DNA of 64,000 bases. Source: Bacillota bacterium (GTDB lineage: Bacteria > Bacillota > UBA5301 > JAMCQP01). The stretch spans positions 1-64,000 of the forward strand of contig JAMCQP010000026.1 of assembly GCA_023381695.1 (NCBI GenBank), read 5' to 3'. Every line of letters begins with the position of its first letter. Position 1 is the stretch's first letter. This document shows positions 1 to 7,263 of this stretch, piece by piece. Under the pieces are notes generated by a model. That model saw only the letters and a list, made by a program, of their open reading frames with translations, did not search any database and was not told the DNA's origin. Made by a program: the position numbers and the translations under genes.

Positions 1-182
1 ATGCAGGTGGAGCGGGGCCAGGTGCGCTCGTACTTTTGCTTTGCCATGCCTGCTTCCTCCTTTAAAACCAATAACCTCCAGGGCAGTATCTTATTTTTCA
101 CTCTGGAGAGGAAAAACATGCAGAATTGCATGCACGGAGAAATCGCGGCGATTTATTGCCTCGCTGAACAGTAAATAACTAT

Positions 183-204
183 CCGGGGTTGAGCGAAACC
201 CCGG
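183..204 (-). terminator. Hairpin downstream of the patatin gene
   Basis: A perfect 8-bp stem, CCGGGGTT paired with AACCCCGG, lies about 40 bases after the stop codon of the minus-strand patatin gene. The minus-strand tail is only moderately T-rich, so termination is plausible but not certain. The rest of the first 243 bases has an open frame from base 1 to about 174 on the plus strand that I do not recognise. Confidence 0.5.
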
Positions 205-243
205 ACAATCGTCTGTGCAAAAAATAAGTCAGGAGCGGGTCGG

Positions 244-1185
244 CTAATTCCCTAAACCAACCGTCTGTCTCAGCGACCCGCCGATAAGTGCGGCCATCTG
301 CCGTCCCACGGCCTCCCCCGCCTTGATGCACTCCTCGGCCCGGTGAAACTCATACCATTTCACATCGTAAACCGCCGGCTTCAACAGCCAGTAGTGCCCA
401 GAGGGAGCGGCCGGCACAGAAATTTTGATATTCCGATCATGCAGTTCATGCAGTTCCAGTGAGCGGCCGACGATGTCTACACTTTGGGGCAACACCGGCC
501 TGAGAAGACGCATGAGACTTGCGGCGCCCAACAAATTGTGCGTTTGCCCGGAAGGCACCTTCCGCCACCATCTCCAAGCCTGAAGCAGGATCTCGCTTCG
601 GTCCACCGGCGAAGAGACATCCACCGCCAATACCACCGCCGCCCCCGCCTCCATAACCGCTCCCGCCGGCACCGGCGTGGTCACCGAACCATCCACCAGC
701 AGGTGCCGTTCCGTCTTGACCGGGCAAAAGATGCCTGGCAACGCCGTACTGGCTCGTAGAGCCTGGGCAACCGGCCCGGAGTCAATGCGCACCTCTTCTC
801 CGGTAGCAATGTCGGTGGCCACAACGATCAAAGTCTTTTCCAGTTGATCAAATTCTCTACCCGAGGTCAAAGTATTAAAATACTTTTCCAACCGGTTTCC
901 AGCAATCACGCCCTGGCGAGGTATAGTCGGGTCCGCCAGGCCAAGCAACTGCCGCCACCGGATATGCAAAGCCATCTCTACCAATTCATCAATCTGATAC
1001 CCGGCAGCATAGGCGGCGCCCACTACCGCTCCAATACTGGTCCCAGCGATGACGTCAACGGGGATGCTTGCGTCCCGTAAAGCCTTGAGCACCCCAAGGT
1101 GAGCATAGCCCCTGGCCCCCCCTCCCCCCAGAGCCAGTCCGATTAGGGGCTTTTCTCTAACTGATCGACTGTCTTGTATTTGCAT
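244..1185 (-). CDS. Patatin-like phospholipase (RssA family)
   Basis: Predicted serine lipid acyl hydrolase of the bacterial patatin family. The 313-residue product has the glycine-rich oxyanion motif GGGGARG near residue 20, the nucleophile elbow GTSIGA near residue 50, and the catalytic Asp in VDGS near residue 165 (usual form DGG/DGA), so the Ser-Asp dyad is complete. There is no signal peptide, so it should act in the cytoplasm or at the inner membrane face. Its ATG lies 43 bases inside the end of plsC, so the two are probably translationally coupled. It is last in a tetR-plsC-patatin operon, which suggests removal or remodelling of phospholipid acyl chains. The natural substrate cannot be read from sequence. 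Confidence 0.88.
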   Translation of the reverse strand: MQIQDSRSVREKPLIGLALGGGGARGYAHLGVLKALRDASIPVDVIAGTSIGAVVGAAYAAGYQIDELVEMALHIRWRQLLGLADPTIPRQGVIAGNRLEKYFNTLTSGREFDQLEKTLIVVATDIATGEEVRIDSGPVAQALRASTALPGIFCPVKTERHLLVDGSVTTPVPAGAVMEAGAAVVLAVDVSSPVDRSEILLQAWRWWRKVPSGQTHNLLGAASLMRLLRPVLPQSVDIVGRSLELHELHDRNIKISVPAAPSGHYWLLKPAVYDVKWYEFHRAEECIKAGEAVGRQMAALIGGSLRQTVGLGN

Positions 1186-1808
1186 GGATCTTTGGTGCCA
1201 GCCTCCATTTCATTCAAAAGTTTCTCCATCTGGTTCATTAATCTCATATTCATCGCGGCCAGGGTTTCCTGCCGCGGATGCTGGATCTTTTCCGGCGTCC
1301 ACGGAGCAGCGACTTGCACATGGATCTTCCGCCGGCGTGGAAAAGCAGCGTGTACCGGCAGCACCGAACCGGTTCCCTTGATGGCTACCGGCAGGATCGT
1401 TGCTCCTGTTTTCAGGGCAAGATACGCCCACCCCGTCTGAAAAATGCACAGCCGGGAATCCGGGCTGACTCGGCCCTCGGGAAAAAGGGCCAGCGTCCCC
1501 CCTCTTTGCAAAACTCGTAAGGCTGTCTTAATTCCCGCCGCTCCATTTCCTTCGCTTTGCACCGGGATGGCGCCGGTCATGCGCAAAAATGTTCCCACCA
1601 CGGGTAATCTGAAAAGATAGGCCGCTGATAGAAAGGTGACCCGCCCAGGCCAAAAGGCCGCCAAAACAAACCCATCCAGCAAACTGGTGTGGTTGGCCAC
1701 CACAATCGCCGGACCTGTGCGGGGAATGTTTTCTTTTCCAATAATCAAGGGGCTCCCCAAAACCTTCAAAAACCACCTGCAAAGCAACCTGCCCAAGGCG
1801 TAAAACAT
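1143..1808 (-). CDS. plsC: 1-acyl-sn-glycerol-3-phosphate acyltransferase
   Basis: Transfers an acyl chain to lysophosphatidic acid to give phosphatidic acid, the second acylation in phospholipid synthesis. The 221-residue protein carries the acyltransferase HX4D motif (NHTSLLD, His near residue 40) and the substrate-binding FPEGR motif near residues 109-113. It has one hydrophobic N-terminal stretch for membrane association, and its length is normal for bacterial PlsC. The ATG directly abuts the tetR stop, and the 3' end overlaps the patatin gene. The pairing of an acyltransferase with a deacylating patatin suggests coordinated lipid turnover. Confidence 0.9.
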   Translation of the reverse strand: MFYALGRLLCRWFLKVLGSPLIIGKENIPRTGPAIVVANHTSLLDGFVLAAFWPGRVTFLSAAYLFRLPVVGTFLRMTGAIPVQSEGNGAAGIKTALRVLQRGGTLALFPEGRVSPDSRLCIFQTGWAYLALKTGATILPVAIKGTGSVLPVHAAFPRRRKIHVQVAAPWTPEKIQHPRQETLAAMNMRLMNQMEKLLNEMEAGTKDPCKYKTVDQLEKSP

Positions 1809-2420
1809 TTAGCTATTTCCCACCTTTGCAACGCCGCAGACCAAAACCGAGTCAAAAAGGTCCAGGATTGCCTCAGGCGAAAATTTCTTGAAGAGGTCAC
1901 GGCCATGATGGCTCAGGTAGAAACCGACACGGAAGAGCAGGTGAGCGGCCAAATCCGTCGGCATGGGCCTGATCTCTCCCCGCTCAATCCCCTCGTTCAG
2001 CACCTTGCCGATGAGGTTCACCGCCTCCTCCTCAATGGCATCGAACTCCGGTATAAACTCGAGTTCTTGAACCTCCTCTCGATGGCTAAGAAACTCACTG
2101 AAGATAGGATCGCTGCTGCAAAAATCCCAATAGATGCCGAGCATCTTTAGCAGTCGCGCCACGGTGCCTTCACCCGGCGTTATCTCGCGGACCATCTTAT
2201 CTTTGAGTTCCATGGCTTTTCGCCAGTAAACTTCGCCCAAAAGCCCTGCTTTGTCGCGAAAGAACAGGTAAATAGTGGCCTTCCCTACCTTTGCCGCCCG
2301 GGCAATCTCCTCCACACTGGTCTTATGAAATCCCTGCCGGGTGAAAAGCCGGGCCGCGACGGCCAAGATATGCCCGCGTTTGTCGGAAGGATCATCTTTA
2401 GAAGAACGGATCCCAACCAT
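1809..2420 (-). CDS. TetR/AcrR family transcriptional regulator
   Basis: One-component repressor of 203 residues. The N-terminal helix-turn-helix spans about residues 34-56 (TSVEEIARAAKVGKATIYLF), and the C-terminal helical ligand domain is unassigned. It is first in the operon with plsC and a patatin gene, so control of lipid remodelling and of itself is likely. A sigma-A promoter and a large inverted repeat lie just upstream. By analogy with FadR/YsiA-type TetR proteins the ligand could be an acyl-CoA or fatty acid, but that is inference. Confidence 0.88.
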   Translation of the reverse strand: MVGIRSSKDDPSDKRGHILAVAARLFTRQGFHKTSVEEIARAAKVGKATIYLFFRDKAGLLGEVYWRKAMELKDKMVREITPGEGTVARLLKMLGIYWDFCSSDPIFSEFLSHREEVQELEFIPEFDAIEEEAVNLIGKVLNEGIERGEIRPMPTDLAAHLLFRVGFYLSHHGRDLFKKFSPEAILDLFDSVLVCGVAKVGNS

Positions 2421-2442
2421 CTCCCTTCCCCAGAGTTATCGC

Positions 2443-2476
2443 CTATAAAACCAATTAAACTATTTGGGTTTTATAG
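2443..2476. promoter_or_regulatory. Inverted repeat, probable TetR operator
   Basis: CTATAAAACC and GGTTTTATAG form perfect 10-bp inverted half-sites separated by 14 bases. The repeat lies between the predicted start of transcription and the tetR start codon, where bound repressor would block the transcript. It is the only obvious palindrome in this leader. Confidence 0.6.
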
Positions 2477-2489
2477 TTCCATGGCTTTA

Positions 2490-2518
2490 AATTTAACACC
2501 ATTCCTGGCTGGTGTCAA
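2490..2518 (-). promoter_or_regulatory. Sigma-A promoter for tetR-plsC-patatin
   Basis: On the minus strand TTGACA is followed after 17 bases by TAAATT. The predicted start of transcription falls near 2483, immediately before the inverted repeat. Confidence 0.65.
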
Positions 2519-2546
2519 GCAGCTTTTTCGTACCGCGCCTTCCCCT

Positions 2547-2574
2547 AAAATAAAAACCCTCTCCAACGAGGGGG
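2547..2574 (-). terminator. Rho-independent terminator of the tRNA cluster
   Basis: On the minus strand CCCTC-loop-GAGGG is followed by TTTTTATTTT. It lies directly after the last tRNA gene (tRNA-Thr) and separates the tRNA transcript from tetR. Confidence 0.75.
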
Positions 2575-2588
2575 TTCAACATTTCATC

Positions 2589-2664
2589 TGGAGCCCACAC
2601 CCAGGATTGAACTGGGGACCTCATCCTTACCATGGATGCGCTCTACCTGCTGAGCTATGTGGGC
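2589..2664 (-). tRNA. tRNA-Thr(GGT)
   Basis: Reading the minus strand, the acceptor stem GCCCACA pairs with TGTGGGC and the T arm reads GTTCAATC. The anticodon loop ATGGTAA gives anticodon GGT. The 3' CCA is encoded. It is the last of five tRNA genes in a row. Confidence 0.95.
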
Positions 2665-2666
2665 AT

Positions 2667-2743
<77 letters not shown>

Positions 2744-2748
2744 TCATC

Positions 2749-2825
2749 TGGAGCGGGAAACGGGATTCGAACCCGCGACATTCAGCTTGGAAGGCTGACG
2801 CTCTAGCCAACTGAGCTATTCCCGC
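2749..2825 (-). tRNA. tRNA-Gly(TCC)
   Basis: Acceptor GCGGGAA pairs with TTCCCGC, and the anticodon loop CTTCCAA gives TCC. The T loop is GTTCGAATC and CCA is encoded. Confidence 0.95.
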
Positions 2826-2871
2826 AAAGATAGTGTCACCTTATATCATATGCAGCATCCACCAACTGAAC

Positions 2872-2956
<85 letters not shown>

Positions 2957-3012
2957 ACAAACCTGCTTAACTATTGTAACAGAGCCGGCCCCGTTTGTCA
3001 ACTGCAAATAAA

Positions 3013-3088
3013 TGGAGCCCCCGACCCGATTTGAACGGGTAACCTGGCGATTACAAATCGCCTGCTCCACCAATTGAGCTACGAGGGC
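3013..3088 (-). tRNA. tRNA-Thr(TGT)
   Basis: Acceptor GCCCTCG pairs with CGGGGGC (one T-G pair), and the anticodon loop TTTGTAA gives TGT. CCA is encoded. It is the first tRNA of the cluster, downstream of sigH. Confidence 0.94.
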
Positions 3089-3171
3089 TCGAAACCCCGG
3101 CACCATATATGGTTCACATCATAATATTGATAGCAAATTTTAATTATAGCACATAAACTCCCGCCTGTCAA

Positions 3172-3846
3172 CTACTGCCCGTCCCGCTTTTCAAGATACC
3201 GCTCCAACTTGCGCTTAACCCTCTGCAGCGCGTTGTCAATAGACTTAACGTGGCGCTGGAGATCTTCGGCAATCTCTTGATAAGACTTGCCTTCCAGGTA
3301 GAACATCAAGACCTTCCACTCCAGGTCGCTCAAGAACTCGCCCATCTTATTCTCGATGTCGACGAAGTTCTCCCGGTTGATGATCATCTCCTCCGGGTCG
3401 CTGACCCTCGTCCCGGTAAGCACATCCAGCAAGGTGCGGTCGGATTCTTCGTCATAGATGGGCTTGTTGAGGGAAACGTACGAATTCAGCGGCATATGTT
3501 TCTGCCGCGTGGCGGTCTTGATCGCGGTAATAATCTGCCGGGTAATGCAAAGCTCGGCGAAAGCCCGAAAGGAGGCCAGCTTGTCCGGCCGGAAGTCGCG
3601 GATTGCCTTGTAAAGGCCGATCATCCCTTCCTGGATGATATCTTCCCGGTCGGCGCCGATGAGGAAATACGAACGCGCCTTGGCTCTGACAAAGTTCTTA
3701 TACTTGTTGATTAAGTACTCGAGCGCGATATCATCGCCGTTACGGGCTAGTTCAACCACCTCTTCGTCCACCAGTTCCTCATAGTTGAGATAAACACGTC
3801 GCTGGGCATTACTGGCACCCACTAGCATCGCCTCCATCCGTTGCAT
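3172..3846 (-). CDS. sigH: RNA polymerase sigma-H factor (Spo0H)
   Basis: Alternative sigma factor for the transition to stationary phase and early sporulation. The product shows sigma-70 region 2 (YFLIGADREDIIQEGMIGLY and following) and a C-terminal region 4 helix-turn-helix (YQEIAEDLQRHVKSIDNALQ). The ORF track start at 3951 would place codons upstream of a near-perfect promoter, so I use the ATG at 3846, giving 224 residues, close to known SigH proteins. ATGs at 3837 and 3828 are alternatives. It follows vanW and rlmB, the usual clostridial setting. A sigma-H-type promoter for a putative RNA occurs at 21877 in this window. Confidence 0.93.
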   Translation of the reverse strand: MQRMEAMLVGASNAQRRVYLNYEELVDEEVVELARNGDDIALEYLINKYKNFVRAKARSYFLIGADREDIIQEGMIGLYKAIRDFRPDKLASFRAFAELCITRQIITAIKTATRQKHMPLNSYVSLNKPIYDEESDRTLLDVLTGTRVSDPEEMIINRENFVDIENKMGEFLSDLEWKVLMFYLEGKSYQEIAEDLQRHVKSIDNALQRVKRKLERYLEKRDGQ

Positions 3847-3879
3847 CTGGAACGGTCGGCCATCACACAATTCATCATC

Positions 3880-3909
3880 ATTATACACTAGACAGCAAAG
3901 ACAAGTCAA
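3880..3909 (-). promoter_or_regulatory. Sigma-A promoter of sigH
   Basis: On the minus strand TTGACT and a perfect TATAAT are separated by 18 bases. It lies inside the ORF-track extension of sigH, so that extension is probably not translated and sigH has its own promoter besides any read-through from vanW. Confidence 0.75.
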
Positions 3910-3947
3910 GTTGGATATGGGGGTTCGTCCTCGGACAAAAGCGGCCG

Positions 3948-5318
3948 TCATCTGCCTTCTGGCGCCCGTTGGGTTATATTACCTCCGATCCCCACCCGGA
4001 TCACCTCATCCTGGGCGCGATAGTAGTCCCTGGAGAGAAGCTCCCGACCAACCTCCACCCCATCCTTGAAGAAAACCCGGTAGACATTCACCCGGTAACC
4101 CTGTTTGGGATTAGTTTCTATCACCCGCTGGCCCATGGGCAATGCCGGGTCGAACTTGTTCTGGACCCCCGGTTCCACCGCCTCCACCTGCCCCACCACA
4201 ACCTGGGGGAAAGGAAGATCCTCCTTATGCCCCAGGACCCCCACGGTAAGCCTTGACTGCTTGATCTGGGCCGAAAGGACCACCGGGTGGGCACGGGCGT
4301 TGCGCAACTTCAGGTCGATCAACCCATCGTACACCGTGGCGTCCCGCCCGAGCGGGATATAATCCAGAAACTGCGAATGCGCCCGCCGCTCCACCACCTC
4401 CATGCCGGCCAATAAAGCGGCGTTGTAGAGGGTGGACGAGACCTGGCAAACCCCGCCCCCGGTCCCGGTCACCATCCGATCATCGGCGATCTCGGGCGCC
4501 GGCAGGTATCCGCGGGCCGGCGTCTTCGGCCCGGTGGTTGCATTGAACGAAAAGACTTCGCCCGGTCTGATGATTGCCCCATCCAGCGCCCTCACGGCCA
4601 GCATCATGTTCCGGGTGCGATGATCGCTCTCCGGGCCAACCAGGGTGGAATAGGTGGATAGAAGCTCCACCGCGCCTATCTGGTGGAGATTGGCCAGCGT
4701 CGTCCGGGGCAGGACCCGCCGTTCGAGGATCCTCACGATTCCCGGCCTTCGGGCGGCCACCGCCGCCTGAATCCTGGCCGCCGTGCCGTCGATATCAACC
4801 TCAAGGCCGGATCTCTCCGGGTATTGAATCCCCGTCTCCAGATCAATCCTGGCATTGAGCGCGGGGGTATTGCGTTCCCTGGCAATTTGCCCGACCACCT
4901 GGCGCAAGCGACGTTCAGACAGGACAATGGGCTCTCGAAGCGCCATTCCGTGCCTGGACGCCCGCCAGACCTGGATTAAACGCTCCGGAAAACTCCCCCG
5001 GCGCCCCACTTCAAAAGCCGTGGTGATGATCTTTTTGGTGTCAAGCCTGGCGCCAAGTTCGCCAAAAGTAAACTCCCAATTCTTATCGGCGGTTTTCAGG
5101 GTGATCCGCTCTTCCTGGAATTCCTTGCCAAAACGCTCAAGCAACGCGGAAGCCTGCGGGACGCTGAGGCGGCCAAGATCGGTGTCGGCCAGATGCACGC
5201 CCGCCAGAATCCGCCCGTCGCCGGCGCCATAGTAGACCCCCACTCCCAGCGAAGCTCCCACCAGAGCAACCGAAGCGGCGGCCACCAGCAAGATAAACAG
5301 GCTCCAACCCTTACCCAA
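3948..5318 (-). CDS. VanW family envelope protein with G5-like C-terminus
   Basis: Predicted extracytoplasmic protein of 456 residues anchored by one N-terminal transmembrane helix (about residues 6-28). After it comes a peptidoglycan-binding-like region (residues 45-200), then a VanW domain (TYSTLVGPESDHRTRNMMLA through the GGGVCQVSSTLYNA segment). A C-terminal beta-rich segment (VIETNPKQGYRVNVYRVFFK) resembles a G5 domain. VanW proteins are common next to sigH in clostridia, but their biochemical role is unknown. A link to glycopeptide resistance should not be assumed from the name. Confidence 0.85.
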   Translation of the reverse strand: MGKGWSLFILLVAAASVALVGASLGVGVYYGAGDGRILAGVHLADTDLGRLSVPQASALLERFGKEFQEERITLKTADKNWEFTFGELGARLDTKKIITTAFEVGRRGSFPERLIQVWRASRHGMALREPIVLSERRLRQVVGQIARERNTPALNARIDLETGIQYPERSGLEVDIDGTAARIQAAVAARRPGIVRILERRVLPRTTLANLHQIGAVELLSTYSTLVGPESDHRTRNMMLAVRALDGAIIRPGEVFSFNATTGPKTPARGYLPAPEIADDRMVTGTGGGVCQVSSTLYNAALLAGMEVVERRAHSQFLDYIPLGRDATVYDGLIDLKLRNARAHPVVLSAQIKQSRLTVGVLGHKEDLPFPQVVVGQVEAVEPGVQNKFDPALPMGQRVIETNPKQGYRVNVYRVFFKDGVEVGRELLSRDYYRAQDEVIRVGIGGNITQRAPEGR

Positions 5319-5343
5319 GTTCTCTCTTCCGCACCCCCGGCTT

Positions 5344-6153
5344 CTAAACTGGAGTCCTCAACCCGCGCTGCCGCACGACCTCGTAGATCATCAGCGCCGC
5401 AGCCACCCCGGCATTGAGCGAAGATACCCGCCCAAACATCGGTATCCGGACCAGGAGATCGCATCTGGATCTGACCAGAGGACCCAGCCCCCGGCCTTCT
5501 CCCCCGATTACCAGGGCCAGCGGGCCGTTCAAATCGGCCTCATAATAAAGCCTCTCCCCGGCGAGGTCCGCGCCGGCAACCCAGATCCCGTTCTTCTTCA
5601 GAAAATCCAGGGTCTGGGTGACATTCGTCACCCTGGCCACCGGAACGTATTCCATCGCGCCGGCGGAAGCCTTTCCCACCGCCGCCGTGAGCCCCACCGA
5701 ACGTCTCCGGGGAATGATCACCCCGTGGACGCCGGCTCCCTCCGCCGTGCGCAGGATCGAACCAAAATTCTGCGGATCCTCCAGCTCGTCAAGGACCAGG
5801 AGAAAAGGCGGTTCCCCTTTGACCCGCGCCCCCGCCAAAAGATCCTCGACCTCCACGTATGATTTGGCGGCGACGAGGGCCAGAACGCCCTGATGGGCCC
5901 GGGAACCCGCCAACTCGTCCAGGCGCTTTCTCTCCACCTCTTGAACGACCAACCGGCGCTCCCTGGCCAGGGCAAGAATCTCCCGGATGGAGCCGTCCTT
6001 GCTTCCCTCGGCCACCAGCAGCTTGTTAATGGGTCTTCCGGCACGGAGCGCCTCCAGAACAGGGTTGCGCCCTTCCAGCCGGTCATCGGCGGAATCGCCC
6101 GCCCTCCCCATCCCTGGTTCCGGCCCCGTCCCGGCACCGGTGCGGCTCTTCAT
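5344..6153 (-). CDS. rlmB: 23S rRNA (guanosine-2'-O-)-methyltransferase RlmB-type
   Basis: SPOUT-class (TrmH family) enzyme that 2'-O-methylates a guanosine in 23S rRNA. The N-terminal substrate-binding domain begins at EGRNPVLEAL (about residue 27). The C-terminal SpoU domain contains LDELEDPQNFGSILRTAEGA, a serine-rich insert, and the knot-forming end IPMFGRVSSLNAGVAAALMI. The 25-residue N-terminal tail is extra and low in complexity. It stands between thyX and vanW in an operon with mrnC and cysS, a neighbourhood dedicated to translation. Confidence 0.9.
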   Translation of the reverse strand: MKSRTGAGTGPEPGMGRAGDSADDRLEGRNPVLEALRAGRPINKLLVAEGSKDGSIREILALARERRLVVQEVERKRLDELAGSRAHQGVLALVAAKSYVEVEDLLAGARVKGEPPFLLVLDELEDPQNFGSILRTAEGAGVHGVIIPRRRSVGLTAAVGKASAGAMEYVPVARVTNVTQTLDFLKKNGIWVAGADLAGERLYYEADLNGPLALVIGGEGRGLGPLVRSRCDLLVRIPMFGRVSSLNAGVAAALMIYEVVRQRGLRTPV

Positions 6154-6166
6154 AGAACTCCTCCTA

Positions 6167-6820
6167 CTACTTTAAAGTGCCCTTCGGGGGTTCCAGAAAT
6201 TCCTCCAGCCAGGGGAATCTGTTCACCACCAGATCCATCATGGTCTGCACCATCTGGCGAATCTCCCACTGGGCTCCGGGAACCGCCACCCGCTTCTGAT
6301 ACAAATCCAGCAGCGAGCGCAGGTTTACGGTGGTGACAAAATTGGTCTCCGCGCCTCCCGGCAGAACAAACCGCGCATCCTCCTTGGGAATCCCCAGCTC
6401 GCAAAGACGGTCATAGCTATCCTGAATGTTCTGGAGCTGTTTCCGGTACTCGGCCAGCGCTTCGGGATCTTGCCGGATGGAGGAAGGCACCACGGCGTCG
6501 AAGATCGGCTGCCCGTTACGCCCGGAACGCTCCGAAACGTAGCGCTGGGATTGGACCGACAGGCTCACGCCGATCCGGTGGCGTGAATACTGCGCCAGCA
6601 GCGTCCGGGAAACCCCGGACACGGCGAATGTCACGACGCAGTGTTCCACCACGCTCATATGCCGGGAGTGAAAGATATGCCTCGCAATCCTCAGCTTCTC
6701 CTCCTCGGTGGGGTCGCTCCGCCAGAGCTCCTGGGGTGTGAGCGGGCTGTAACAGGTCCTGGCGGCGCACCAGATGGTCTTCAAAAAATCCGGAGTACAG
6801 TTGATAATCTCCACCATCAC
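6167..6820 (-). CDS. thyX: Flavin-dependent thymidylate synthase
   Basis: Makes dTMP from dUMP using methylene-tetrahydrofolate and reduced FAD, independently of ThyA. The 217-residue protein has the ThyX signature region around SRHRIGVSLSVQSQRYV (about residues 79-95), whose RHR residues bind dUMP and flavin, and a C-terminal ETNFVTTVNLRSLLDLYQKR segment. The gene sits between mrnC and rlmB with short spacing on each side, consistent with co-transcription. I see no thyA in this window. Confidence 0.93.
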   Translation of the reverse strand: MMVEIINCTPDFLKTIWCAARTCYSPLTPQELWRSDPTEEEKLRIARHIFHSRHMSVVEHCVVTFAVSGVSRTLLAQYSRHRIGVSLSVQSQRYVSERSGRNGQPIFDAVVPSSIRQDPEALAEYRKQLQNIQDSYDRLCELGIPKEDARFVLPGGAETNFVTTVNLRSLLDLYQKRVAVPGAQWEIRQMVQTMMDLVVNRFPWLEEFLEPPKGTLK

Positions 6821-6836
6821 AATCCTGCACCTCGCT

Positions 6837-7262
6837 TTACGGCCGGGGCCCCGGCGAACCGGAATCCATCATCCCGTCCGTGGAAAGTTCAAGTATCTCG
6901 TTGAGCCTCTCCTTGCGCCCATCAAGGTAGAGGAAACCGATCAGAGCTTCAAATCCGGTGCTGTGCCGGTAATCCCGGACGTCGGCATGCCTCGGCGCAA
7001 CGCCGGACTTGGCGTTGCGCCCTCTCCGGACAATATCCCGTTCCTCGTCAGTCAAAAACGGTTCCAGCCTGCGAAGGATCCCGGCCTGAGCCCTCGCCTG
7101 CACCAGACTGACGGCCAGATCATGCAAGGCATGAACCGGTTCCTTTACGCCGCCGACCAGTTTTTCCCGTACATGCAATTCGAAGACCGCGTCGCCGATG
7201 TAAGCCAGCACCAGCGGAGAAAGCCGGGCCGGATCCTGCCGGTCAAGTTCTCCTCCAACCAA
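6837..7262 (-). CDS. mrnC: Mini-ribonuclease III
   Basis: RNase III-type nuclease lacking the double-stranded-RNA-binding domain; in Bacillus it matures 23S rRNA ends. The conserved core is LAYIGDAVFELHVRE, and later residues AKSGVAPRHADVRDYRHSTGFEALIGFLYL carry the second set of acidic residues. The ORF-track start at 7388 overlaps cysS by over 100 bases. I prefer a TTG at 7262, which has a strong ribosome site GGAGGAG eight bases upstream and begins one base after the cysS stop, giving 141 residues, the family length. Translational coupling to cysS is likely. Confidence 0.9.
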   Translation of the reverse strand: MVGGELDRQDPARLSPLVLAYIGDAVFELHVREKLVGGVKEPVHALHDLAVSLVQARAQAGILRRLEPFLTDEERDIVRRGRNAKSGVAPRHADVRDYRHSTGFEALIGFLYLDGRKERLNEILELSTDGMMDSGSPGPRP

Positions 7263-7263
7263 G

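Noticed and set aside
1-174. Open plus-strand frame at the left edge
   Set aside because: 57 codons, cut by the window edge, with no recognisable sequence; too weak to call.
3847-3951. N-terminal extension of sigH
   Set aside because: A near-consensus promoter lies within it, so these codons precede the transcript start.
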